From a bacterium (GTDB lineage: Bacteria > Bacillota > Clostridia > Lachnospirales > Lachnospiraceae), in NCBI GenBank assembly GCA_030539165.1, contig JAUNSO010000015.1, forward strand, positions 12,047-51,398: 39,352 bases of DNA, in the 5' to 3' direction. Positions 28,527 through 36,675 of this stretch are shown piece after piece (positions within the stretch are counted from its first letter, which is position 1; each line of letters begins with the position of its first letter). Both the position numbers and the translations under genes were made by a program. The notes under the pieces are model-generated. The model made no database searches. It was not told where the DNA came from and worked only from the letters and a program-made list of their open reading frames with translations.

Positions 28527-29897
28527 TTATTTACCCATTGCAAAGTTTACTGTATCCTCTGCTGTTTTAAGCTCTGCGTCGATATCTGCGCCTGCCACTA
28601 CATTCGTGATTGCAACGGCTACTGCATCTCTTGCTTCATAGTAATAAACACCTGTATTATTGGTTGGAATCTTGCCTGCAAACTCAGTAATCTGTGCAAA
28701 TACCGGCTCACCACCGAAGAATTCCTGAGGCTCTGCATATACTGTGCTGTCTGCTGCCGGTAAGTATGTAGCAAGTGCACCTGAGCTCGGAAGGATCGTT
28801 TCATAGAACTCTACGCTGCCTGCAAATGTCTTTGCCAGGAAATCAAATGCAAGGTCTGTATTCTTGCAGTTTGATGTTACTGCCCAGCTGGATCCACCGT
28901 TATTTGAGTAGTTTGTAGCACCTGATGCTTTATCTAACTTAGGCATATCGGTGATTGCCCATTTACCTGACTGATCTGCTGCTGTCTGGATAGAAGCCAT
29001 GATCCAACATCCATTGATGGTACCTGCTACTGTTGAGTTTGTGATAGAGCCAACATACTGATCCCAATCATTGACTTCGATCAATACGCCTGACTGAACG
29101 AGCTCTGCATATGTCTGCATAACCTCTTTTAATACAGCATTATCAACCATGCTCGGATTTCCCTCTGCATCAAAGAGAGAAGAACCTGCTGACTGAAGCA
29201 TCATCATGATAACATCAGATTCGCCTGCCTGGCATGAAAGGAGCGGTTTGCCTGTCTTAGCAAGGACTTCTTTTCCCTTTGCAATATAATCTGACCATGT
29301 AATATCTGTAAAGTCTGCTGCTGTAAAGCCTGCTTCTTCTAATACATCTGTTCTGTAGCAGGCAATAACAGCACCGTTATCGAACGGAACACCGTAATTC
29401 TTGCCATCTACTACAGAATATGCAACCTTGGAAGCACCAAACTGTGAGTAATCAATTCCTGAAGCTGTTAAATCTGTAAATGCATCCGGGAATGAAATAA
29501 CATTCTTCTGGAACGCATTGTCCTGCATCAGCATGATGTCCGGCATCGAGCTTAAATCTCCTGAAGAAGCTGCTGTTGTCAGCTTTGTCTGTATGTCTTC
29601 CCACGGAGTCTCAACGATATTGAGTTTGAAATCCGGATTTGTCTTCTGATATACCTTCTCAGCTTCCTGCATTGCGTAAATATTAAATGCGGGATCCCAG
29701 CACCATACTGTCAATGTGTTGTCTCCGCCTGCTGCCGCTGTGTCTGCTGCTGCATCATCTGCCGCCGGTGCTTCTGCCGCGTCTGCCGCTGGTGCCTCTG
29801 CTGCCGGTGCTGTTGTATCTGCTGCTTTGCTGCCGCATCCGATGGCTGAAACCACCATGGCTGCTGTTAATAATAATACCATTACTTTCTTTTTCAT
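28527..29897 (-). CDS. Sugar ABC transporter substrate-binding lipoprotein
   Basis: 456 residues. Lipoprotein signal peptide with Cys21 (VVSAIGC), then an Ala/Pro/Asp-rich linker to about residue 60. The rest is a family 1 solute-binding fold: TLTVWCWDPAFNIYAMQEAE, MPDIMLMQDNAF, YGVPFDNGAVIACYRTDVLE, AITDMPKLDKASGATNYSNN and a long helical C-terminus. Family members bind mono- to oligosaccharides. The partner genes and lacZ suggest a beta-galactoside (inference). AGGAGGG lies seven nt from the ATG. The leader of about 150 nt carries two palindromes (29965-29994). Confidence 0.93.
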   Translation of the reverse strand: MKKKVMVLLLTAAMVVSAIGCGSKAADTTAPAAEAPAADAAEAPAADDAAADTAAAGGDNTLTVWCWDPAFNIYAMQEAEKVYQKTNPDFKLNIVETPWEDIQTKLTTAASSGDLSSMPDIMLMQDNAFQKNVISFPDAFTDLTASGIDYSQFGASKVAYSVVDGKNYGVPFDNGAVIACYRTDVLEEAGFTAADFTDITWSDYIAKGKEVLAKTGKPLLSCQAGESDVIMMMLQSAGSSLFDAEGNPSMVDNAVLKEVMQTYAELVQSGVLIEVNDWDQYVGSITNSTVAGTINGCWIMASIQTAADQSGKWAITDMPKLDKASGATNYSNNGGSSWAVTSNCKNTDLAFDFLAKTFAGSVEFYETILPSSGALATYLPAADSTVYAEPQEFFGGEPVFAQITEFAGKIPTNNTGVYYYEARDAVAVAITNVVAGADIDAELKTAEDTVNFAMGK

Positions 29898-29964
29898 GCT
29901 TCTTAACCCTCCTGATTCAGTTGATATGTGTCTGATCTTCTGCGTATTTTTAACGCAAAATCAA

Positions 29965-29994
29965 CCCTGTGGCCACAGGGCAGTTCCTGAACTG
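29965..29994. promoter_or_regulatory. Paired palindromes in the leader of the sugar operon
   Basis: CCCTGTGGCCACAGGG (29965-29980) is a perfect 16-bp palindrome and is followed directly by CAGTTC-CT-GAACTG (29981-29994). They lie downstream of the probable start point, so they could be operators acting as a roadblock or stable hairpins in the mRNA leader. AraC proteins usually bind direct repeats, so the neighbouring regulator is not the obvious ligand. Confidence 0.6.
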
Positions 29995-30057
29995 TGCACA
30001 CTTCCATTACCTGACTCGGTATATAAACCAAAACATACTACTGCCTTGATTAAACAC

Positions 30058-30066
30058 ATTATAGCA
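30058..30066 (-). promoter_or_regulatory. Extended -10 promoter of the sugar operon
   Basis: TGCTATAAT on the minus strand (30066-30058): perfect TATAAT with the TG extension and no recognisable -35 at 17 nt, as expected for an activator-dependent promoter. It is consistent with activation by the upstream AraC protein. The transcript would have a leader of about 150 nt. Confidence 0.55.
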
Positions 30067-30102
30067 TACACTTGGTGCCTGTGTTTTCATATTCAATTAA
30101 AA

Positions 30103-30139
30103 AACGTGCAATTTCGACCGTTAGTCAATATTGCACGTT
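30103..30139 (-). terminator. Terminator of the AraC regulator gene
   Basis: AACGTGCAAT (minus 30139-30130), 17-nt loop, ATTGCACGTT (30112-30103), followed by TTTTAATTG. It starts 31 bp after the araC-type stop and ends just before the sugar operon promoter, which insulates the two. Confidence 0.72.
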
Positions 30140-30170
30140 ACCTTATACGATTGAGTAATGATTACTAATT

Positions 30171-31100
30171 CTACCAGCCCTTTAAAGCTGAAATCTTACA
30201 ATTCAACAGCTTTCCTTCATAGTTATCCGGATGAATCTTCCACTGATACGGAGAAATACCCACGATTTTCTTAAAGTTTCTGTTAAAAGTCGATGTCGTT
30301 TCAAATCCAACTGTCTGTGCAATATCCTCCATAGACCCGTTTGTCTTTTTTAACAGCTCACAGGCAGCCTGAATACGAACAAGGTTGATATATTCCACCA
30401 CTGACATATTCATGCTTTCCCTGAATACTCTCCTGAAATGCGTTTCACTGATATGACATACCTCAGCCAGCAGACCGACCTTTAATTCCTCCATATAACG
30501 TTTGCTGATGTAATCCAGGGCCTGGGCAATCATAGCACCTTTTGAGGATACGGTCTTGACTCCGTGTACATCAGATGAATTCATACGAAAGATCTGTATC
30601 ATCAGTGTCTTCAGCAGCCCCTCAACGCTGTCTACATAAAACTCCCGTTTCTCTTCCATTTCCTTAAAGATAGACTGAATGATCTTTGTAACCTCAGGAT
30701 TCTCATCTGTATGCATGAAAAAACCTTTCCGGTTTACCTGATCGATAAATTCCTTGGTAAACAGAGGATCATCATGATAACAGTTCTGGATCACACTGTC
30801 TGCATCCACAAACAGATACTCCCAAAAGCCAAAAACATTTTCATCACTGTTCGTCGTATGCGGCAGGTTTTTGGGAATGATAGAGAACATATCACCTTCA
30901 AATCGCCATTTATCATCGTCAATAATCAATTCGCCACTTCCGAAATGACAAAATCCTATCTCCATCAGGTTATGAAAATGCAGCTTTTTAATACCTTTCC
31001 CATAACACTGAATCCATTTCTGCCCCGTCAGCGCCAGTAATGGTTCGCTTTGCGGAATCTCATAATAGCGAAATTCCATCTCCTGCTTCTTCTTTGCCAT
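30171..31100 (-). CDS. AraC family regulator, probable activator of the sugar operon
   Basis: 309 residues. About 20-110 form a cupin-type sensing domain (NLMEIGFCHFGSGELIIDDD, FSIIPKNLPHTTNSDE). About 205-290 carry two helix-turn-helix motifs (LAEVCHISETHFRRVFRESM, EDIAQTVGFETTSTFNRNFK), with the GISPYQWK ending typical of the family. GGAGAGAG precedes the ATG. It lies directly upstream of the binding protein gene on the same strand but is separated by its own terminator. The proposed link to the operon rests on adjacency and on the weak -35 of the operon promoter. Confidence 0.9.
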   Translation of the reverse strand: MAKKKQEMEFRYYEIPQSEPLLALTGQKWIQCYGKGIKKLHFHNLMEIGFCHFGSGELIIDDDKWRFEGDMFSIIPKNLPHTTNSDENVFGFWEYLFVDADSVIQNCYHDDPLFTKEFIDQVNRKGFFMHTDENPEVTKIIQSIFKEMEEKREFYVDSVEGLLKTLMIQIFRMNSSDVHGVKTVSSKGAMIAQALDYISKRYMEELKVGLLAEVCHISETHFRRVFRESMNMSVVEYINLVRIQAACELLKKTNGSMEDIAQTVGFETTSTFNRNFKKIVGISPYQWKIHPDNYEGKLLNCKISALKGW

Positions 31101-31170
31101 GATCTCTCTCCATAGATGTATGACTCTTTTATTATTCTATCATACTTTGGTAACATGCTCCAATCAATAA

Positions 31171-31199
31171 TTGAGAAAATGAACCGGACGTGTTACGAT
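31171..31199 (+). promoter_or_regulatory. Sigma-A promoter of the RsuA-family gene
   Basis: TTGAGA (31171-31176), 17 nt, TACGAT (31194-31199), 28 bp ahead of the ATG at 31227. This supports the shorter start, because the open frame that reaches back to 31116 would begin upstream of the promoter. Confidence 0.6.
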
Positions 31200-31226
31200 A
31201 AAGTCAGAAGATCAAAAGGAGCTGTT

Positions 31227-31961
31227 ATGATGGATATGAAACATTCCACCATCCGTATCGATAAATTCTTAGCGGATATGGGAATTGGCACCCGCAGTGA
31301 AGTAAAGAATTATCTGAAAAAGGGACTGATTACTTTGAATCAGGCTCCTGTTAAGGATCCGTCACAAAAGGTGTCTCCGGATACAGACATTGTCTGCTTT
31401 AGAGGTGAGCATGTCCGCTATACTGCCTATGAATATATCATGCTGCATAAGCCTGCCGGTGTCCTGTCGGCAACAGAGGACCGGAAGCAGAAGACTGTTC
31501 TGGATCTGATCACAGATGCCTGTGTAAAGGATTTATTTCCTGTAGGTCGTCTGGATAAGGATACAGAGGGGCTGCTGTTGATCACAAACGACGGCAGTTT
31601 GGCGCATCGTCTGCTGTCTCCTAATAAGCATATTGCAAAAACCTATTATGCCAAAATAGATGGTATCGTTACAAACGAGGATATATTGCTGTTTCAATCC
31701 GGTATTTTGCTGGAACAGGGCTTTACAACACTGCCTGCTATATTATCTGTTTTGAGCACGGATTCCCTGACAGGAACTTCTGAAATCGAGGTAACTATTT
31801 ATGAGGGTAAGTTTCATCAGGTAAAGCGTATGTTTGAAGCTGCCGGCAAAAAGGTAATCTATTTGAAACGTCTGTCTATGGGAACCCTGCTGCTGGATCC
31901 GGCGTTACAGCCTGGAGAATACCGTCATTTAACAGATTCGGAACTCGATGACCTCTTATAA
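31227..31961 (+). CDS. RsuA-family 16S rRNA pseudouridine synthase
   Basis: 244 residues from the ATG at 31227, with AAGGAG upstream. An S4 RNA-binding domain (about 6-60: IRIDKFLADMGIGTRSEVKN) is followed by the RsuA/RluB/E/F catalytic domain. The catalytic Asp is in GRLDKDTEGLLLITNDG (about 107-123), and HRLLSPNKHIAKTYYAKI and EGKFHQVKRMF are the other conserved blocks. The closest known role is uridine 516 of 16S rRNA, but RluF-like substrates cannot be excluded from sequence. It is followed by a secreted DUF4434 protein after ten bases. Confidence 0.92.
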   Translation: MMDMKHSTIRIDKFLADMGIGTRSEVKNYLKKGLITLNQAPVKDPSQKVSPDTDIVCFRGEHVRYTAYEYIMLHKPAGVLSATEDRKQKTVLDLITDACVKDLFPVGRLDKDTEGLLLITNDGSLAHRLLSPNKHIAKTYYAKIDGIVTNEDILLFQSGILLEQGFTTLPAILSVLSTDSLTGTSEIEVTIYEGKFHQVKRMFEAAGKKVIYLKRLSMGTLLLDPALQPGEYRHLTDSELDDLL

Positions 31962-31971
31962 GGATGTGAAT

Positions 31972-33525
31972 ATGCCAAAATCAGTTCATAAGCTTCTCCT
32001 CTCATTCATCTGTATATTGATATTCATGTTTCTTTGTCCTGAAACAGCTGCCGCCGAGGGGCTTTCTCCTATTGACGGAACTTTTTTTCCTGCACATCTG
32101 GCTGTAGATTTTTCCGAAGAGCAGTGGGACAATGAACTGGCAGAGTGGAATACGATGGGTATCAAATATGTTGTAATCGGTGAAAGTGCCCTAAGAAATG
32201 CAGAAGGCAAGTGGCAGACTTTCTATCCATCTCAGTACTCTGATATTTACTACTATAATTCTGTAGAAACCATACTGCAGCACTGTGAACCGGCCGGGAT
32301 CAAATGCTTTATTGCCTGCGGCGGTTATGAGGATTTTAATACCATTAATCTCTGCCGGCACGATGAGTATGATGCAGATGGCAATATCATTGTGAAAGGA
32401 CAGGAATCTTTTGAGCAGCTCGTTTATGATACACATCGATATATGCAGGAGCTCTATGATCTCTACGCGGAACAATACCCAAACAGTTTCTATGGCTATT
32501 ATTTTGTTCCTGAGGTTTCTAACTCAGTTGAATTTGAACAGGAAGAACTGATGGATTTAGGAGTGGAATCACTTGCAAAGGCACTTAATCTCACAATTGA
32601 TAAGATTAATCAGTTAAATCCCGATCTGAAGCTTTTGTTGTCTCCATATGTAAATCTGAAAACAAGTGATACATGGAATACACATGACGTGAAAACAATC
32701 GAACGTTTCTGGACAAAGGTGATTCAAAATACTAACTTTCGTGAAGGAGATATTTTATCACCTCAGGACAGTGTCGGTGCAAACGGAGTAAAGATCACAC
32801 AGCTGAAACGTGTTACAAAAGCCTATCGAAATGCGGTTGATACAGCAGGAAAACCCATTGTACTCTGGAGCAATTGTGAAACCTTTTTATTTCCAAAGGA
32901 AAGTATGGATGTTCCCTATGAAACAGGGCAATCTGCATTCATCAATCGACTGATCCAACAGACAGAAATCGTAGCTCCATACGTTGACCAGATTATTTCC
33001 TGCAGTTACACAAATTACATCGGAAAAAGTAATTGTGGGGATGGATTCTACCGTACATATCTGGACTATCTCAAAACAGGTATGCTTGATCGGATCCCTC
33101 CAAAGCCTGTCAGTCAGATCGCAGGAAATGTCATACTCGTTGATGAAAAGCCTGTCCTGCAGCTTACCTGCGAACCGGTCTCAGACAACTATGGCGTCGC
33201 CAGAATGGAAATCACAAAAAACCATAAACCTTTTACTTTCCGCATTGCCACCCGATACGAAAAACACCCGACCGCACTAAAGCCCGGAATCAAGGCTCCT
33301 GATTCCTTCTATGATGAAGACTTCTCTCTGGATGGAGGCGCAGCTGTCTATGGAATCACTTTGTATGACTGTGCCGGCAATCAGGGAAAAGAAGCCATCG
33401 TTGCCGTTTCTTCTTCGCTGTTGACTGAAAGAGAAATAAAATATCCCTGCAGTGAAGAATACTATCAACTTCACCACAGGGAATATGAAATACATTGTAC
33501 TGTATACGAGCCTATTTCTTTTTAA
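31972..33525 (+). CDS. Secreted DUF4434 family protein (glycoside hydrolase-like TIM barrel)
   Basis: 517 residues from the ATG at 31972, with AAGGATGTG upstream. A signal peptide spans about 1-28 (LLLSFICILIFMFLCPETAAA). The next 340 residues resemble DUF4434, a TIM-barrel family related to glycoside hydrolases: IDGTFFPAHLAVDFSEEQWD, MGIKYVVIGES, QYPNSFYGYYFVPEVSN (an acidic strand end of catalytic type) and KPIVLWSNCETFLF. About 385-510 look like a beta-sandwich module. An extracellular glycan substrate is likely but unknown. It starts ten bases after the pseudouridine synthase and faces an AraC gene with only five bases between the stop codons. Confidence 0.75.
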   Translation: MPKSVHKLLLSFICILIFMFLCPETAAAEGLSPIDGTFFPAHLAVDFSEEQWDNELAEWNTMGIKYVVIGESALRNAEGKWQTFYPSQYSDIYYYNSVETILQHCEPAGIKCFIACGGYEDFNTINLCRHDEYDADGNIIVKGQESFEQLVYDTHRYMQELYDLYAEQYPNSFYGYYFVPEVSNSVEFEQEELMDLGVESLAKALNLTIDKINQLNPDLKLLLSPYVNLKTSDTWNTHDVKTIERFWTKVIQNTNFREGDILSPQDSVGANGVKITQLKRVTKAYRNAVDTAGKPIVLWSNCETFLFPKESMDVPYETGQSAFINRLIQQTEIVAPYVDQIISCSYTNYIGKSNCGDGFYRTYLDYLKTGMLDRIPPKPVSQIAGNVILVDEKPVLQLTCEPVSDNYGVARMEITKNHKPFTFRIATRYEKHPTALKPGIKAPDSFYDEDFSLDGGAAVYGITLYDCAGNQGKEAIVAVSSSLLTEREIKYPCSEEYYQLHHREYEIHCTVYEPISF

Positions 33526-33530
33526 TTCTT

Positions 33531-34427
33531 TTATTCATACTGCGTTCTGTACTCTGTTGGGGTACATCCTGCAAATTTCTTGAAGGATCTTAAAAAATGT
33601 GCATCGTCACGGTATCCTGACCGATCCATGATCTCGCCCACAGACAGAAATGTCTTTCTGAGTAAGGAGCATGCCATCTGCATTCTCAGGCTGATGATGT
33701 ATTCCATGACTGTGATCCCCATCTCAGCCTTGAACTTTTGATTTAATGTTGTTTTATTTGTATGGAACTCTCGTGTAATATCCTCAAGAACCACCTTATC
33801 CAGATAGTGAATATGTATCCAGTCAACAACTGCTGCCACATCTGTTGATGTCTTTCCGTCAAAGATCTGCTCTTCGGATTTATCTTCATTGTAGATGGAA
33901 TTTGCATTCAGTAATAGTTCAATAAAGTAGGAGCGGCTCCGACACGGCCAGAATTCATCTCTTTGCTGCTGCAGTTCTGTTTCTGTTTGTGTAATCAGCT
34001 GTGAAAGTCTCTTTCCCAGACTGTAATTAATCGAGCATGCACCGATATAGTGCTCGTTTCTTTCAAAAAAAGCCCTGAAAAAGTACGCATCATCATGCAG
34101 CTTTTCCTTCCAGTCATCATAATCCTGATATTCTACATATCTTCCATAACAGAAGGGATCAAAATACAACGCATCCATCTTAATGTCAGCAGCATTCTCC
34201 AAAGAAACCCGATCCTCCAGATTCAGACACAGCACCGAGGGGCTTGTAATGATCTGGCTCTTATCTCCATTATGAAGGATTCCATGCCCTTCCTTTAAAT
34301 AGACAATCCTGAACCGCTGACAATTACATCTCTCCTCCAGAAAATCTATATCTTTCATACAGCCGATATTGACTATCTGTCCGGGATATATTTCTCTGCC
34401 TACCGTTGAATAAGAAATATCGTTCAT
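33531..34427 (-). CDS. AraC family transcriptional regulator
   Basis: 298 residues. The N-terminal half (about 1-130) is a cupin-like sensor (GHGILHNGDKSQIITSPSVL). The C-terminal 100 residues hold the two helix-turn-helix units (LEDITREFHTNKTTLNQKFK, VGEIMDRSGYRDDAHFLRSF) and the closing GCTPTEYRTQYE. GGAG stands seven nt before the ATG. It is convergent with the DUF4434 gene and has its own promoter at 34475-34503. The target is unknown; the convergent DUF4434 gene is a candidate but lacks an obvious own promoter. Confidence 0.9.
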   Translation of the reverse strand: MNDISYSTVGREIYPGQIVNIGCMKDIDFLEERCNCQRFRIVYLKEGHGILHNGDKSQIITSPSVLCLNLEDRVSLENAADIKMDALYFDPFCYGRYVEYQDYDDWKEKLHDDAYFFRAFFERNEHYIGACSINYSLGKRLSQLITQTETELQQQRDEFWPCRSRSYFIELLLNANSIYNEDKSEEQIFDGKTSTDVAAVVDWIHIHYLDKVVLEDITREFHTNKTTLNQKFKAEMGITVMEYIISLRMQMACSLLRKTFLSVGEIMDRSGYRDDAHFLRSFKKFAGCTPTEYRTQYE

Positions 34428-34474
34428 CTGATTGCTCCATTCAAAATGTTGGTATCACAAAATTCCTGATTTTT

Positions 34475-34503
34475 ATTATAGCAGAAGAACTATAGGTCTT
34501 CAA
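34475..34503 (-). promoter_or_regulatory. Sigma-A promoter of the second AraC gene
   Basis: TTGAAG (34503-34498), 17 nt, perfect TATAAT (34480-34475) on the minus strand, 48 bp before the ATG at 34427. Confidence 0.65.
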
Positions 34504-34536
34504 TCTTGATAATGGATTCCTCAAGGTTCTCTTATA

Positions 34537-35577
34537 CTATAAATTCATAACTTCGTCAGCTTTTATCACATAAGCATACGCTACCGGATTTGCTTTACGT
34601 AAATATTTCAAACACATAAGATCTTGATTTGTAATCTTCTTACTCATATACTCAACATAATCAGCTACTGATTCATATTCTTGGTTCTTCAGCAGACAAG
34701 CTACTGCATATATAATCTTTGCCGCTCTGCCAACTGCAATCTCAGGGCTAAAATTCTCAGAGAAAATGTGACCTCTCAAATCCTGAATTGCTTTTACATA
34801 CACCGAATAGTCCTCTGTAAATGCTTTTCCGCGTGAGGCAATACATAATGCAGCTTCATATGTATCCCTCAAGCAATCATCCCCCGATATGTTCAATCCT
34901 CTATAATTAATTTCCGATATAACAACCTTATAATAGGTATTTCGCATATCATCAAAACTATCAAATACATCAAGCAAACTACTAATATCATAGAATTGCT
35001 TCATAATTTCCATATTCTTATCCTGTCCCAATAAAATCCCTGTTGTATGCGGTGCAAAAGCAGTGAATTTGTCACCTAAAATACAGGCGGCACTCGGCAT
35101 TCTTACTTTGAAATATTCCGGTTCTGTATTTAGTAAAGCATTCTTGATTTCACGTTGAACCACATTTTCATAGTGGTGTTCCTCAAACAAAACATCCAAT
35201 AATATGTATAATTCACTGTTACCTATATGTGAATCATAAGTAAATTTGAAATGTCTTTTTTCAATACTATTTCTTGCCTTTCTCTTCTGTTCTTCTACTC
35301 TAAGAAAAGGAAATATCTTGGATGCCTCATCAATATAGTGTATAACATCAACTCCCGGTTCTACGATTATATCTATATCCGTAGACAATCGTCTGGGTTG
35401 ATCCATCAAAAGCATTAAGCAGGTTCCACCCTTAAATATAAAGGGCATTCCTACCCTGCTAATTGCCTCTAACAACCCAAATGCATATACTGTACGTTCT
35501 AGAAGAATGGGATCTCTTCTGTTTTGTTTCTGTAATTCTCTTATATGTTCCTCAGAAAAATTGTCTTTTGATAGCAT
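34537..35577 (-). CDS. AbiEii/AbiGii family nucleotidyltransferase toxin
   Basis: 346 residues. The nucleotidyltransferase signature is FKGGTCLMLLMDQPRRLSTD followed by IDI (about 43-65): the GG loop plus the D-x-D metal pair. A later conserved stretch is ILGDKFTAFAPHTTGI (about 165-180) with the Lys and Asp typical of AbiEii. The remainder is helical. Family members modify nucleotides or tRNA ends and stop growth, giving phage abortive infection or plasmid stability. It starts three bases after the antitoxin stop, the usual order. Base composition is visibly more AT-rich than the flanking housekeeping genes, suggesting acquisition. Confidence 0.88.
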   Translation of the reverse strand: MLSKDNFSEEHIRELQKQNRRDPILLERTVYAFGLLEAISRVGMPFIFKGGTCLMLLMDQPRRLSTDIDIIVEPGVDVIHYIDEASKIFPFLRVEEQKRKARNSIEKRHFKFTYDSHIGNSELYILLDVLFEEHHYENVVQREIKNALLNTEPEYFKVRMPSAACILGDKFTAFAPHTTGILLGQDKNMEIMKQFYDISSLLDVFDSFDDMRNTYYKVVISEINYRGLNISGDDCLRDTYEAALCIASRGKAFTEDYSVYVKAIQDLRGHIFSENFSPEIAVGRAAKIIYAVACLLKNQEYESVADYVEYMSKKITNQDLMCLKYLRKANPVAYAYVIKADEVMNL

Positions 35578-35580
35578 TCT

Positions 35581-36309
35581 TTATCCCACCCTTAATCTAA
35601 TATTTGTATTCTTGTTAATATAGTTCTTTAAGTTGTCGCTTGCTCCTCTTCTTTTTGCATACCTGAACATACAACTTTCATCAACTGCAAACTGTGCAAA
35701 AGCATCTTCTAGTATTGTTTTTAATTCAGAAACACTGTATGCTTCCTTCTGTATAGGGTCGCAAAATAAATCCACTAACATCTTTTCAATTCTTGTATGC
35801 CATTTAATTTCTGTTCCCATAGGTGCCTCAGTAACTAACTTCTCAATTACAATCATATCCTCTGTCCAATACTGAGAATATATATTTACCGAAGGATTAA
35901 TCAATACTTTTCCGGGATATTGCTCCTTCAACTTGTCGAACACAAAATCTCCCAAGTCTCCCTCTACCGAAAGAAAAATTACATTATGAGCAATTTGATG
36001 ATTCACAAAGACATTTAACTGAGTTAATTCAAAAATTGAAAATACCAAATACGGAAAATTATTTTCTATCACCTTTGCTACATCACTGGCAACATCAGAA
36101 TAGCTATGACTGTACTTCTTTATTTCAATTCCAGCCACACAATAAGCATTTCTACCTACTCTTACAATATCTCCGCCATCTAATAGTTTCTGCAATACTG
36201 CTTTAAAGTTTGAAGCAGATACTTGTAACCCACATCTATTCATTTCTTCAAACAACTGATTTCTATTAAAATATTCTTTGTTTCTTAAATTATATAAATA
36301 AATTTCCAT
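35581..36309 (-). CDS. AbiEi-like antitoxin / winged-helix autoregulator
   Basis: 242 residues from the ATG at 36309, after AAAGGTGAT; an ATG at 36336 lies inside the operator palindrome and is unlikely to be used. The N-terminus (about 1-60: NLRNKEYFNRNQLFEEMNRC, KLLDGGDIVRVGRNAYCV) is a winged helix of the kind found in AbiEi-type antitoxins, probably the DUF6577 group. The C-terminal two thirds (KYSHSYSDVASDVAKVIENN, TRIEKMLVDLFCD) match the dimerising domain of such proteins. Expected roles are neutralising the nucleotidyltransferase and repressing the operon through the palindromes at 36331-36371 and 36406-36448. Confidence 0.8.
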   Translation of the reverse strand: MEIYLYNLRNKEYFNRNQLFEEMNRCGLQVSASNFKAVLQKLLDGGDIVRVGRNAYCVAGIEIKKYSHSYSDVASDVAKVIENNFPYLVFSIFELTQLNVFVNHQIAHNVIFLSVEGDLGDFVFDKLKEQYPGKVLINPSVNIYSQYWTEDMIVIEKLVTEAPMGTEIKWHTRIEKMLVDLFCDPIQKEAYSVSELKTILEDAFAQFAVDESCMFRYAKRRGASDNLKNYINKNTNIRLRVG

Positions 36310-36330
36310 ACTATTATCACCTTTCATTTT

Positions 36331-36371
36331 TAGCATATCGGCAATATTATGTGGATATTGCCGATATGCTA
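36331..36371. promoter_or_regulatory. Operator palindrome 1 of the AbiE pair
   Basis: TAGCATATCGGCAATAT, 7 nt, ATATTGCCGATATGCTA: perfect 17-bp inverted repeat, immediately downstream of the -10, between promoter and antitoxin start. It shares the core CATATCGGCA with palindrome 2. Confidence 0.85.
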
Positions 36372-36377
36372 AAGACT

Positions 36378-36406
36378 ATTATATATCTTTTTTCTTTATT
36401 TTACAA
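36378..36406 (-). promoter_or_regulatory. Promoter of the AbiE pair, between two operators
   Basis: TTGTAA (36406-36401), 17 nt, perfect TATAAT (36383-36378) on the minus strand. Operator 2 abuts the -35 and operator 1 covers the predicted start point. Confidence 0.72.
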
Positions 36407-36448
36407 TAACATATCGGCAGTATTGTGTATTTACTGCCGATATGCTAT
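36406..36448. promoter_or_regulatory. Operator palindrome 2 of the AbiE pair
   Basis: ATAACATATCGGCAGTA, 9 nt, TACTGCCGATATGCTAT: 17-bp arms with one mismatch. The half-site core CATATCGGCA-TA is the same as in palindrome 1. The centres of the two palindromes are about 76 bp apart, roughly seven helical turns. Confidence 0.85.
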
Positions 36449-36675
36449 TTAATTAAAATTAGAAGTACTTTTATTATTCACTTTTCCTAAAAGCAATATT
36501 CTGTATCTATCATCCGCAATCCCATTTAATACTTCCAAAACAACGTCTTGGAATAGAAGACCCATTATGTTTACAGTAGTAAATTCAAAATCAACGTGTT
36601 ATCATCAAAAGAGAGTTTGCGTTTTGAAGCAATGGATATTCTGGATTTTCAAAGATGACTATGAAGGTGATTTGT
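36449..36675. other. AT-rich non-coding stretch, possibly with gene debris
   Basis: No convincing gene. A 38-codon minus-strand frame (about 36452-36568, MGLLFQDVVLEVLNGIADDR...) has no ribosome binding site and could be debris of a lost gene. The 14-mer TATGTTTACAGTAG near 36568-36581 recurs at the start of the AraC gene at 37931. This fits a junction left by rearrangement. Confidence 0.4.

Noticed and set aside
36310..36336. Longer antitoxin starting at the ATG at 36336
   Set aside because: The codon lies in the operator palindrome and lacks a site; AAAGGTGAT supports 36309.
36452..36568. 38-codon minus-strand frame MGLLFQDVVLEVLNG... as a gene
   Set aside because: No ribosome binding site, upstream frame interrupted by stops, no recognised domain; at best debris.
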